Source: Acanthaster planci (lineage: Eukaryota; Echinodermata; Asteroidea; Valvatida; Acanthasteridae). From it: a stretch of DNA of 64,000 nucleotides. The notes under the pieces were generated by a model, which ran no database searches, was not told the DNA's origin, and worked only from the letters and a program-made list of their open reading frames with translations. Below, in pieces: positions 1 through 13,400 of this stretch. The stretch lies in contig NW_019091465.1 of assembly GCF_001949145.1 (NCBI RefSeq), forward strand, positions 1,372,294 through 1,436,293, read 5' to 3'. Both the position numbers and the translations under genes were made by a program. Position 1 is the stretch's first letter, and every line of letters starts with the position of its first letter.

Positions 1-305
1 CTTCAAAAACGCAGTTATCAAGCGTCCGGGTTTTCAAATTAATTTCAAACGTCTTGGCTCAACTTTCAAATGACATAGGTCCATTTTCACACGTTTGGGA
101 TCAGCGTCCAAACGTCGTGCCAAAGGAGAGACCGCGGACCTTGCCGAAGGAGAGGCTGTGACGCCCTGTAGGTGTCTACCGAGCGTGAAACCACACCTTC
201 ACGAAGTTTGAAGTACAACCTTCGAAAGAATCATGACGTTTGCCTCTCCGTTTTGGAACACCATAGCCACGGGAACATCATACCATAAGCCCAAATTCGC
301 ACCCC

Positions 306-405
306 TTGTGCAAAAAAAAGTAGTGTTAATTTAACACCCTCGATGTTACCAGAGGACTACACCAGAATTAAGCACTATGTAACACCGAGGGCATTAAATT
401 AGGGA
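306..405. repeat. Inverted repeat with TTAACACC-type ends
   Basis: GTGTTAATTTAACACCCTCG on the left is mirrored by AACACCGAGGGCATTAAATT on the right, about 40 bp apart. The same TTAACAC-type words recur at 4480-4620, 16320-16345 and 53700-53730, suggesting a small foldback family. Confidence 0.55.
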
Positions 406-1180
406 ATAAATACGAGCTTGGCCAGTCTTAAAACGTGCGTTTAAGACCGGCTCAGGAGAATGGGCACGTTCGGTCTCCTCAGCAAGGTCTTATCCCTCAA
501 AGAGCCGGGTTATTTTGACCCATCAAACAGCTCCCTAAGAACTCGGCTGTGCCAGGCTTGATTGTCTTGAAACTTGGCAGACATTTGCACAAACTCCTTA
601 TCATCATACGTGCAAATTGTGAATCCAAACAAATATGTGGTTTTGTTGTTACGGTCATTTCAAGTTCAGGGCTACACGCGTGGCAGTACGCGTCCATTCA
701 GCACCGCAGGGGAAAAAGTATACATTTTTTTGGCGGACCTGTCTCGGGAAAAATGCCCACTGTGCGATTGTTCTATTATATGTTTGATTCTTTTTTTTGA
801 AAAACTGATGTCAAAATGAATGCAAAGAGTTATTTTTAAAACTCCTAAAGGCCCAACTTCTGAATAAACAATGCGGAGATATGGAAAAAAGTTCGGGAGG
901 GAGTCTGCCCCGGCTCTTTTCAACGTCTAGTTTAATTAAGACTGGCCAGGAACATTTTTTTCCCATTCATAAATACCTGTTTTATAACTTCTCCATATAT
1001 GGACTTGACCCGAACGTGGTGCGTTCTGCGTGCCGCGTCGTACGCAGACTCTTGACCAATAGAAATGGATTAAACTGTCAGAGTGGTCCTAACACAGCGG
1101 ACATTATCAAATCTCAGCAGGCATTATCAAATGTTAATACACGGTCACGTTGCGCGTTTATGAATAGGGGAACTGTCTGA
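400..1180. repeat. Nested repeat: outer element interrupted by a second element
   Basis: Outer parts (about 410-470 and 930-1080, with TTTAAGACCGGCTC and CCCATTCATAAATA) resemble a copy at 42270-42620 that reads TTTAAGACCGGCC, then CCCATTCATAAATATC, without the middle. The middle (about 480-930) is a reverse-strand copy of the element at 13400-13790. An insertion into the outer element explains the arrangement. Confidence 0.6.
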
Positions 1181-1259
1181 GCTATTTATGAATTAAAATT
1201 TAACCACAGTTTTTGCATTCCAGTACAGTCTTCATTTCTTGGACATTTTTTCATCTCAG

Positions 1260-1435
1260 TGCCCATCGACTCAGTGCCACCAGGCGTGCTACGCGTGGAC
1301 CCCTGGACGGAGAAGTGGTACAGTGCCACCGACGAAAACGTGCAGATCACCTGGGATAAGTCCGTGTTCAACGACACGGTCAATGTCACCGTGATGAGTT
1401 ACCGGGAAAAGACCGCAGGAAACCCCGAATGGGTG
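1260..1435 (+). CDS. Gene A exon: E-set-like segment after the NIDO region
   Basis: Enters in phase 1 after an AG at 1258-1259 and leaves in phase 0 at GTAAGT. It matches gene B exon 33463-33668: both contain R-V/I-(D/N)-P, then a short gap, W or Y, and a conserved W about 20 residues later, ending N-(P/W)-E. It encodes two N-x-T sites (NDT, NVT), fitting an extracellular segment. It is 30 nt shorter than its paralog exon. Confidence 0.88.
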
Positions 1436-4400
1436 GTAAGTTGGCGTGGTCCTAAAATGTCCACACTCAAAAACTCTCGGGTCTCGGATTGACCCGTTAT
1501 CGAAGTCCCGTTAAACTTGACCCAAATCCAGGTCGAAAGATCTCCCTTTTGGGGGTTAAAATGAACAATTAAAGTTGTTATATTGACGCATAAGAGGGTT
1601 AGGTTTTCACCTGGAAAACAGTCAGGCCCAAAGGGACACCGATTCCGGGTCACTTGACCAGGGAGTTACTAGAATGCAAATTATTTTGGATGGCCAATAC
1701 ATGACAGGTGCAATGATAACAATAAATCATGTGATTTTCTCATTTTGTGTCTCATTTTTAAGGTTTGTTCCACTATTATAAAGATTATGTTCCCGCCCTT
1801 TTGGTAATATTAATGATATCATTCCCAGAAGAAAGATCATCTGTACTGTAGTTTGTTTTTAGAACTCTATTGGCCTGAGCTTTCCTTTCTTTTCGTTTTT
1901 GGAATTATTATTGCGTAAGAACATGAAAACAAGTAGTGGGCAACCTTTCTCAGCCTTTTTTATTTAGTGAATTCTGGGTTTACAATTTCAAGTGGAAAAG
2001 CTGTTTAATGAACCGTGTGCAACCTGTATACTTCCCTGAATGACATCACTGGAACAGCGCCCCCAGTTGTCAAGGAAAAGCCTAGACAAGTATAAATGTT
2101 TAATAAAATGTGCATTTTTCATTGCACCTATGCTTAAGGAAATGTCAAACAGTTTTTACAGATGGAGATAAGTATCATTTGGTGAATATGTGGTCTACTT
2201 ATCATCTGGATTTCTTTCCCACTTGATACACTTTGCTGGGAAATACATGACAATATAACTGACTTACAACCAACATTTGGCATACCTCTGTCTTCCAGTA
2301 CACCCTGGTCGGAGGCGACGTCCCCAACAGCGGTGCCTATACCATCCAAGTCGGCGCCAACCCGGCCATAACTCCTGATAATGTTATGGGGGTCCTACGA
2401 GTGACCGATGGGTCTGAAGTGTAAGTCTTAAACTTCAGCTTAAATTGGCTTGCATTTGTTCCTCTCAATAAAATTAGCACAGAAAAAAAATAACCATTGA
2501 TAAATCCAAGTGTTTTAGGCTTCTTTTTCCTCGAAGGCTCTGAATGATTGTCCCCTTCAGTAATGGAACTTATTCGCCGTAGGGAAACCATCGTTGACCT
2601 TGTTCCCAGAGTCTATATCAGTCAGTTTACTATAATCTTTTGAATGGGCGTGGTTCAAGACTAGTTGGGGTCCCATAATTAATTTCTTTTATAATTTTAA
2701 ATCCCTGGTGTCATCGTCGCCGTGATTCAGATCGACACATATCACCAAAATGGGTCATAACGTTTATTTCCAGTGGGCCAACTTGGCAGGGATTTGTGTA
2801 GTCCTCACCCAAGCCACACCATAAGCCTGTAAACTCCCATTGGCCAGACCCCAAACACTGCCGAGTTTAACTTGAAATTCTTGAAAGATCAGTCGCCCCA
2901 AGGAACCCACGTGGTCGCTATCAGAAACTGGATCTCTTTGTTAAACAGACATGTACTGACTGGTCACGGCTGTTTGGGTTGTGACCTGGCATTACTTGTA
3001 CTTCCACAGCAGCACAATGAAATGTAGTTAGAGGGTACCTGAGGGATGTATTAGCTACCATAATTACGCATAAAACAGTCGTACAGGTTCAAGCATGACC
3101 GGGAACCGACCCGGTGATCGGAATCTCCACGTGGGGAAACAGTCATAGTTTGGGGACGTGGCTGCCCCGAGTGTGGCTTAAAACATTTTGATATAATTAA
3201 TCTCAGATTGTATATTATTAAACTGAATATTAAATGCTATCAATTTGTGATGGACTTTTGTTAATTTTTTTCATTTTAGTTCTCAGTTTTTCAAAATAAC
3301 AAAAAATGACTTCGCTTCGACTTGTGAATGAAGCCAAAATTCTTTGCTAGTATGCTACTAATTGACTCTCTTTCCACCCAGGCGATGCATGGTGATTGTT
3401 GGCACAGTCCCACAAACTCTGCTATAAAATTTCTTAAATCAAAACACCAATATCCTAAACTAAAAGCCAACAAAACAGAGGATTACATTCATGCCTCAAA
3501 CTAGTTGTTCTTGTCAATGTAGCTAGGCTCTGTTGTAGTTGTTGTCATTTTGCTTGTTCACTTAAAGGAGAGACTTTTTTCTCAGAAGAAACCGTGTTTC
3601 CTTTGCTTGATAGGAGCGAATTTGCACTCAGCAGTAGTTTGCATTTTCTGGGCTACCTACTTGGCGAGGAGGCCTACCAAAGAGATCCCAGGGCCTGGTC
3701 CAACAAATACTGCGAGCAATGGTACGAGGAGGACAAAAAGAAGGGGGAGTTCGTGAACGACCTGAATGCCTGCCCGTGCTCTCTGGAGCAGGCCCTGGCC
3801 GACCAGGCCCGCTTCGTGGCCAGCCCTTACTGCGACTCCACCAAGCAGCCCCCTGAGCGACTGGAGGCGCTGGACTACTGCTTCGCCCGGCCAGAGATTA
3901 AGCATTGCGTGCTGGGCGTTTTCAGGCAGTAAGTCCCCAAAAATTGGTTTTTGGGTTGTATGTAGGTGTGTTGTCGACAGGCATCTCTGTGGCCCCCGGC
4001 TTAAAATTCGACCCGTCGGACGTGGAGATTCGCTGATTATTTTTCAAGTCTGTACCTGATGTGATTCGTTTCCCTGCCATGTCATTCTCAAGTTACTCTC
4101 GGGTGCTTCCGTGTAACTTAACGGAAGGGTTTAAATGGTACACCTTGTTGTTACACGAATTACTTATAGTATGAGTATATTTTACTATGAGAAAACAAAA
4201 TTGGAAAAGAAAGGCATACAGAAATCTGGGTACACGCTTGGTAGAGAGCTCCAGTTCCGTCCTCTGGGGGTCGCAGGAAAAAAATCCTGTCCCAGTGAGT
4301 TTCTTTGTTCATCAATAACCGATTATGAGATCGTAATATTTACATTCTCTGTTAATATTTGGCTGAATGCACAGATAAAATCCTTGGGCACCTGATGTTC

Positions 4401-7400
4401 GAACCAACCGTGTGGATGAGCAGACAGTGCAGTGAAGCTTCTCATTGGTGCAGTCTTCGTACACTGCAAAAACTGTGGATTAAGATCAACACTTTGTGGT
4501 GTTATCAGATGACCACACCATAGGGTGTTACTTTAACACTGCTTGTTACTTTGCTCACCAATAAGTGTTACACTGCACTGGAGGGTGTTAAAAGTAACAC
4601 CAAATAACACCAAGATACAAAACTGCTGCAAACTGCTTGCTAACTGCAATGACCTAAAATACAAATCTCAAAATATGGAGGGCCTGGCATTTAGATCCTA
4701 GCAGAATCTTTCTCAAAGTCAAAATGACAAGTGGACAGGGGAAAAAAAGTACACAGAGAATCAACCAATATNNNNNNNNNNNNNNNNNNNNNNNNNNNNN
4801 NNNNNNNNNNNNNNNNNNNNNNNNNNNNNNNNNNNNNNNNNNNNNNNNNNNNNNNNNNNNNNNNNNNNNNNNNNNNNNNNNNNNNNNNNNNNNNNNNNNN
4901 NNNNNNNNNNNNNNNNNNNNNNNNNNNNNNNNNNNNNNNNNNNNNNNNNNNNNNNNNNNNNNNNNNNNNNNNNNNNNNNNNNNNNNNNNNNNNNNNNNNN
5001 NNNNNNNNNNNNNNNNNNNNNNNCCGGCAATTCGAACTCAAGGTAAAAGGAAACTGGCTCATTTACCGTTACATTATGTGTTATCATCTTGATGGTGGTG
5101 CTCTTTGTGGGTTTTAGGTCGTCTTATCATTGTCTTTTGATTTCAGCTTTTGTTCACGCCCACGACGGTCAGCGTCTCGACTCATTTTGCCCGAGTCTCT
5201 AACGTGCTGACCCAACGCAATTCAGAAACGTACATCTCATCCATTTTGCCAGTTCACCAATTTTACCACATGTAAACTCAACATATTGAACTCGGCCAAA
5301 CTGCTTTTTGTTGTATTTAAACTAACATTTTTCACATCATTTATTACACCATTTGCATGATATCTTCGAGAACGAAATGTCATACGAATCCTTGCAATAA
5401 ATGCTTTAACCATCAATAGAATATCGCCTACATACAGCACATTCATCACGTTCACCACGGAGCTTACATGTTGTGCTTGTTTTCCCGTGGACATGGGGCA
5501 GCCATCCGGCTTTTCTATCATTCAAAGCCATGTAACCAAACCGAGGCTGGAAGGAAAAAAGTCTGTTCCCTTTTATCAATATTTGAAGTTGTTAATACTG
5601 TTGGCAAAGGGGCTACAAGGAACAAGACAAACGTAGAAGCATGGTCAAGGTTTGTTGCCTTGAAAGAATTGACAGCGGAAAAGACTGGGTCCATGCTTGC
5701 ACTATCGCCTTCGTTTATTTTTTCTTTGTTTGGTTGGTTGTTTGTTTGTTTTTGGTCTTTTTCATGATTTTAATTTGATTTTCTTGGGCCTACTGCGTTT
5801 TTTTCACATGAACTCGCTTCGAATACAAAGACAAACTGAAAGCAGGAATATGCAAAGCTTGAAATAAGGAACATTTCATTGGCAATGGGACGTCATAGCC
5901 CAGCAAAACAATAACGGAGAATTTAGAGGACATGAAGCAGAATAAAGTTTCTGCCACCGAGGATTCCGGGGGCAGATCGCGCTATTACTTCCCTCACAGG
6001 GCGACCTTCAGCAGTTAGATTAGCGCCAAATGTACATGTATATCTCTTTTATTTTAATAAACATGTCATGGGTTGAGTGTATGGAAAAAGTTGGTACAAA
6101 AGAATTGTGTCAACTCTAAGTGTTGTTTTTTACGTTGAGCGTTGGATTTACGGGCCTATAGACATAGGCCAAAGCCCACTGCAGTTTGCAAACTGTAGTC
6201 GGCTAACTAATGGTTTAAAAATGGGCTACTAAGTGAAGTGTTGTTTTACTAATCGCATGTACCACAACACTTGTGTTCGCTAGCATAGCTAAATTCAACA
6301 GTGCATCGGTGTGAGTTTAATGCATATATCTCTCTGCCTTAACTAATGCCCTAAAATAGATTCCATGAAAGATTTTTTTTATTTTCTGTACAGCTTGTGA
6401 TCACATTTCTTTTTATCACTGGTCTTTGCTGCCACAGTGCTATATTGTGTCCGTTATTTGACTTCCATTCCCGCTAACAAATAATTTACTATAAAATCAA
6501 ACCCAAACATGGACTATTTCAAGCCAGCTCTGGCTGGTAATCATTTAGAGGTAGGCTGAACACGCAGGACGAATCCACTCTACGCAGTGGTTTTTATGAC
6601 AGTCCAACCAACAAACTCCTCCAGGTAGCCAAACGTGCGTACAAAGCGTTCAGGGTAGTTTTAATAGCAATATGGTTTGAGTAATAGGGCCACTTTGTTT
6701 ATCAGTAAGGCGCAAGTTCGAACACAATATGCGGTTCCACCACTGGTATTCCTTACCAACGTGCCTTGAAGATCAGTTACCATTCCTTTTTTACTCAAAC
6801 GAGTTGCAGCTAAACATTCCGGACTGTGTTCATGGTCCTTGTCATCTTGCACAGTTATTTTCCTGTAAAATAGTTCCGTCTTTCCTCATCGCATTGGCCA
6901 ATCAAAATACGCGAAATCTCTCGACCCAATGAGCGTTTGGAAAGGGTCAACAGATTTCGCGCATTGTTATTGGCCAATGCATTGCAAACTCTTAGAGGCG
7001 CGCAATTGTGAATCGCCCTTATTACAAACAGGCTATATCTGTGACCAACCGACGCAGCCACACCCATACTACTATGGGCCTTAGCTGTGATTCCAAATGG
7101 TAGACTATTAGTCCAACCGTCCTTGTTAGCCCGAGTGGTGGCTCGAACTTGCTCCAAAATCGTCTGGCGCAACACGCGCAGGCACGCCTGCTAGCCCGCA
7201 CGTGGAGTTCACACCGTTGGAATGTGCGCGTGGGGACTTCGCAGATACAAGTCGGCTCAGCTCGCTCCCTTGATCCTTTTTCACTGGGAGGCGTTCGTTA
7301 AGTCTTGTCAACGGAACCCCCAGGATCGAGTCAGCTGAGGGCATCTGACCGTTCATCAAACCTTGAGTATCTCGTTCAGTATGTTGCGTAGTGCACTACG

Positions 7401-10400
7401 TTCTTCTAAACCGCTGATTTTCCTTCGGTGTTCTCTTTTATTTTAAGTTCCACTGAGGCTGACAGCGAATGCTGCTATGACGGGGCCGGCAACCTTGTCT
7501 ACGCGCAGGACAGCATCTACGGCAGCTTCTCCAGCCGCATCAGCCGGTTCTCCGGGGCCGTCCCGGGCCTGTCGTCGGCAGCGACCGATCTTGTGCCTTA
7601 CATCTTCTGCAACGTCATAGGAAAGGACGACAACCATTACTACCGACAGCTGAGGCCGACGCGGGACTGTAGGGATTATGAGCCGGTTCGGCCCGGTGAG
7701 TGTAACGGGGCTTTTCAGACTGAAAACAACTGCGACTATACTCCCTTCTTTCTCCATCTTCCGTGTAGCAGGTGAACAATCAATGACAGCATTATGTGGC
7801 TGCATTAGTCATGAATCCCTAGAGATTTGACCATAGTATCAGATATCAAGGAAATTCATAACAGCACTTCAAAGACGCATCCAACGAACACGATTTGAGA
7901 TAGAGTGTATCTAATAAGAAAAGTGAACAGAGTAAGTAGGAACGTGGATAGCAAGTAATCAAGTCCAAACATTATTATCAAAATCAACAGGAGAGCATAC
8001 AAACAGCAGTGAATTTGGTTTTCTATAGTTACCCACTGAAAAAACAGGTTGGTAAGTTAAGAAGGTTGTATGCTTACACCGAAGCTTACTTCACAAATGT
8101 GACAGTAAGTAAATCTGGGTCCAAATTTGCTCAAACTGGGTCAAATTTGCTTACTCCTTTTCTGGATCAAATGACACCTCTTCCAGGTCAGATTATTTTT
8201 AATGTCATATTGACCCAACTTTGTAAGTATCGTGTTTTTTTTTTAATCCGGTATATAATTGAGCAAATTTCGACCGAGATTCCATATTAGTGTAACGTAG
8301 GACTTTTCAAACTGAATGCGACTCAAAATTACTAAAATCTGTCATTCCTAAACCGTGGGCAATTCATTTTTTTTTCACTTTGATCCCCCCGCAGCGATGG
8401 TGTACGGTGATCCGCACTTTGTGACATTCGACGACATGGGCTACACCTTCAACGGCCTAGGGGACTTCATTCTAGTCCGGACTGTGTCGCGCGACAGATT
8501 CGAAGGGCGCTTCGTAAAGGTCATCGATGACAGTGGTACGTCTCACCCTTGGTCGCTCTTACCAGTCCACAACGAAAACACTAACATATTCAACAGTAAT
8601 GGGCAGAAGCTTAACGTTAAGTTCCGCGGTAGACAAAAGCATTTTTGGTTCAGCTGTTTAATATTCGAGAACATTATCCACCAAAATGTACAAAATACTC
8701 CAACAGTATGGGTATTTTGAATCCCTAACTGTGACTTATTCTCTTCAGGGTCACTTTGATCCTTTCGAGATCATGTTGACCCTTTTGAGAATCATTTTGA
8801 CCTGTAAAAAGGTTATTTTTGACCAGGAAAAGGGTCAGAATGACTGAGTTGCAAACCGGTAAGCCGTCAACAATGGATGAGGGTCAATTCGAATTTTGTT
8901 CAAGCAAACTTTAGATTTTCACACCCTTTCGTTCGCTCAATGTTTTGTGTTTTTGTCCTGGGTTTAATTTTATTTCCTTGCGGGGGAGGCAAGCACCCCT
9001 CCCCTCACTTCGACCGTGAATCAGACATTCCTAGACTTTAAGGTGTTATAAGCCTTAAGTGCCCATGCCTGTTGCGGTTCGTCACCAACATGCTCCTATC
9101 AAGCGAGCCGCGGCGGCTCCGTTTCTTTGTTCGACTTATGATTAGCCATACTCAGTTCAAAGGTCAGACGGACCGCCCCTTTTCCCTTGACAGGCAATTT
9201 CCGCAATGCCACGGTGCTGGCGGCTCTGGCTGTGATGCAGGAGGGCCAGACAGACAAGAGGTTCGAGATCAAGAGGGACGAGATCACTCTGATGACGCTC
9301 AGCGTGGGCCGGTCGGGGACGCTCCAGGACATCAGGGGCAGCGACTACCAGCAGTATCCAGGTGAGGAGTGGGGTTGGATTATCCAATTCTAGACCAAAT
9401 TCAAAACAAAAGGGCTATTTAAGAAGGAAACAACAGCAACTTTGACCTGTCGCCGTCAGCCAGTTTTAGCCACGCCCCATGGACGTGGAATTCAAAACAT
9501 TGAATTTTGTTTGTCTCGAAATCTAGGCGTCTTGCGTTCATTTTCTATATTGGAAAAAAGTTGACAAGCTGCGTTGACGTGGTTATTTCTACCCATAGAG
9601 CTATATAGGAAGAGTTCATTTGCAAAAACAGATAACTCCAGTCATAAAAAACTTTACTTAATCAAGCTTTTCAATTTGTTTTATTCAAAGAAACTGCAAC
9701 AGATTAGAATTTGTCAAGTTATTGCAAACTTAACAAAATAAACAAAATGAATGATTCATTCAGTGTTGTAAAGTTTGCGATAACTTGATAAATTCTAATC
9801 TGTTCAAATACATTTCTCTTTATTTAAATAAAAAATTGAAAAGCCTGATTAAGTAAAGTTTTCATCACTGGCTTTTGCAAATGAACTCTTCCTATGTAGC
9901 TCTATATGTTTCTACCACATCCCCGGCCAATGACGAGCCGACATCTATAGGGTGTGGTAACCGATTTACTTCACCCGGTTGTTGACCGGTGGGGATCAGT
10001 ATAGAGGACGTGCTTTTTGGCCGTGTTCGCTTCACACGGATCCGAATCACGATCAGCGATCCGTCGTTGGTTTACGGACACCAAACCCACATAGTGAGTG
10101 GTGCAAACCAGTGTTAGGATCGCTGATCCAGATCCATGTGAAGCAAACAGGCCCTATGGACAGAGTTAGCCAACTTCAGGCTTTGGAACCAAAATGGCTC
10201 TTCATTAGATGTGCCAGACAGTATTCTTCTATTGTGTTCGACTGCCCATGCGCACTTGTGCATAATCCACCATTTTGCTTCCAACAACTGAGACACCCAT
10301 GTCGCAACTCTCTCTGTGAGCAGCTCTGTGATATGCCAGCCACCAGCTTCTCAGGCTGTAAACATTCAGGTTATAAGCCTGATGACTGCTGTCACTTTCT

Positions 10401-13400
10401 CAACGGGGTTTAATCCTGCTCATGCATGTAGTTGTAACTGCTGAGAAAAAACCACTCGAGTTGCAAAAACTTTCGACACAAGTTACCCCGCACGTCCCGT
10501 AGACTATGAAGTGCCAACTGCCCAAAATTGTTCATGGCGTGGCTCGAGCGACGACCATTTTGTCAGGTTCTACCCGTTAAACTGTACACAAGATATATCC
10601 CAAGTACCAGGCAAAATCGTCTTGTAACTCAAGATAGTCGTCTCTCGAACCTGGCTTCAATCTTACTGTTATCGATTTAATGGGAACAGAAACATGCCTC
10701 ATACCTTTCACAATAATGTTTTGAGGATTTGCGATATTCTGAACCGGTGGTGACTTTGATTTGGATTGGTAGATTTTTTCGTGATCTTCCCGGAGAATGA
10801 CGGCAGCGGCATCGTGCCCATAATGATCATTCTGCTCCGGGAATCTCAGATTGGACTGGTGGTGGAGGCTTCGGAGGACGGGCTATCAGCTATGGTTCTG
10901 CTACCCTCAGAATACAAGGTAAATGTGGCTCTACACGGGTACGGTCTCTTTTAACCCTAAAAGAGCCTGGGCGGATTCCGCCCCATCCCGCCATTGCAGC
11001 GGTGCATTTTTTTCAGAGCTGAGCCTTCAAACAATTTTCATAGCAACTCTGTGCAGTCAGTTTAACAGCGGTTTCGTGAAAATCGAACATACCATCAGTG
11101 GAGTGGCTAGGATTTTACTAGTGGGGGCACAAAGGGGGCAGCGGCATCTTAGGGGGGAACCAGCTTTCAGTGGTGTGGTTTTTGTGGGCAAGTTATTGTT
11201 AGCCTTGTTCAATATCCATTCAGGGGGGGCACCTGGGGGCACTGGGAATTTTTTTGGGGGGGACACATGTTCCCAGCCCCCCCCCGTTATGCCACTGCAT
11301 ACCAATATTCCGAGACAGGTAAGCCAAAAATGTGTACTCTTGCCGCCGCTGTTTACAATGAACGCAGGCTGACACGCGTGCGGCATTAAACTTCAAATGA
11401 CTGTTACAACAAACGATATGTTTGGTTGAGGTCAAACTTTGTATTTGTTATAATAAGGAGTGTATCTTTATTCATGATAAAAATCGAGCATGGCACAGCC
11501 TAGTTTTGAGGGGAGGGATCCCCCTCCCGGCTGTGAGATAATCCAAAATAACCTGGCCCCCTAAGTGCAATTAATCCCGCCGTGTCTTGCAAGATTTGGC
11601 CTGCCGTAAAATCCGGTTTCTTTTCCCTTGAACGGTCCTTAATCATCAGGTGCGCGTTATTTTGTGTGGTTCGTCACGCACATTATGATTTTAATGAGCT
11701 GTTAACAAGTGCTAGAGACTTTTTGCATTTGATGTGATATGGCGGGCCTAGTTTAAAGTTATCTGTGGATAAATTGGAGCAATCGCGTAAAATGGACTGA
11801 ATTGTTTTATCTTTTAAACAGAATACAGCTCACAAACCAGATGCGTGTGATTCTGGGCAAGCTGTCACATTCTTGCATAAGAGACGTCTGGTACCAATGA
11901 TTTTTTAATGGAAAGATGTAACCAGAGAAAGTTTTTTTTCCCTCTGGGGAATTGCAATTTGACGGCCCATAATGTAATCTGTGGATTTCTGGATGCATGA
12001 CATTATCTTTCAAATTTTGGAAACCTAGCTCGCAAATGGTTTCAAATGAGAATAAGTTATGACCTACGTGGACTTGACTCCATTCTGAAATGTAATGTTG
12101 GCTTCAAAGCTTTAAGGTGCCTTATACAGTGGGGCCTGCGAGAGGGGAAAATGCCTCCCTCCCCCCGGGAACGCGTCTACACATCAGAAAAGCACTATAC
12201 CTTCCTTTGGAGGGTTTTTTTTTGGGGGGGGACACCATTTTAGCAGTTATTGTTTCAGAGAAAGTCCCTAATTTGAAAGCTTGGATGCACCACTGGGAGG
12301 GATCCCAACAGACTTGACATACCTCTATTTTTGTGGAAAACACCCCGTGCCACAGTGGTTAAAATTGGCACAGTGAGGGTGTACAGGCACGAATTCCGGT
12401 GCACTGAAGACAAGTGCGGTTGTACCTGTCGTTATCACCCGATCCAACTACCCAAAGCTACTTATCAGTAGGGTTGCAACTTGCACACCAAAAACGCCAT
12501 GCTCTGAGTAGGTCGGTATCATAGGATCGTATAGCATGGACTACGTTCGCCACACTTGTAAGCTAGACCAGTCTTAGCTAGTGCACCGCGGCAGTGGCTC
12601 TCTGTTGTGCGACAAATGAGGGCGCTTTTCATGCCACCCTTACAAGCGTGGCGAACGTAGTCCTGCCACATTCCTATGATACCGACCTGCTTGTAGCATC
12701 GCGTATTTGGTGAACAAGCCCTACTTATTAAGTAGCCGTGGGTAGTCGGATCTGGTGTTGTTATAGCGAGCTTGATGTCACCTTCAAGTTGCTTTCCAAG
12801 TTTCACCCATGTTAACGACAAGTTACGAAAGACAGAAAATGTATCATGGGTGAATAATATAATAACAGTTCACCTGAAAGCTGTTCACATTTTGGGGTGA
12901 CAGGGTACCAGACCCTCGAGTGTGTTTCACTGGTTTTTCAAGACTTGACCCAATTATCAGTTTATCAATTAATTAATCAGGATTTGTGGTTCTGTTTTTG
13001 ACCAGGTTGTGATGCAGGGGATGCACACGGTGGAAGGCCTGTTCGGTAACTGGGACGAGGACAAGAGTAACGACCTCAAGGGATCTGACGGCCAGAGGCA
13101 AACGGACATGACACCAGAGGCCATCTATGAAGGCTTCGGCCAATCATGTAAGGGCATAAGAGGCCACATACTGTAACATCAGCACTCAAAAACTGGATTG
13201 GTCAGACTGAACCAGAAATAGGTCACGGCCGCCTGAACAATCGGGTCCTTACACAATAAGACTATTTTACGGATCAAAACGACCCTGAAAAGTCCGTAGA
13301 GGACCCAGATCCTGGTCATTCGACCCGGGATCATTTCGGGTGTTCATAGTCATCTTCTAAACAGCTAGAAGGGCTTCCGGAGGTAACAACCGCGGCAAGT

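Noticed and set aside
4691-5117. Long open frames on both strands near 4.7-5.1 kb
   Set aside because: They exist only because the run of N contains no stop codons.
9979-10413. 144-codon open frame on the plus strand
   Set aside because: It runs across an inverted-repeat element (10019-10153), lies within a gene A intron and shows no domain or codon pattern.
12519-12821. 100-codon minus-strand open frame
   Set aside because: It falls within the foldback element 12430-12766, whose two arms read through each other.
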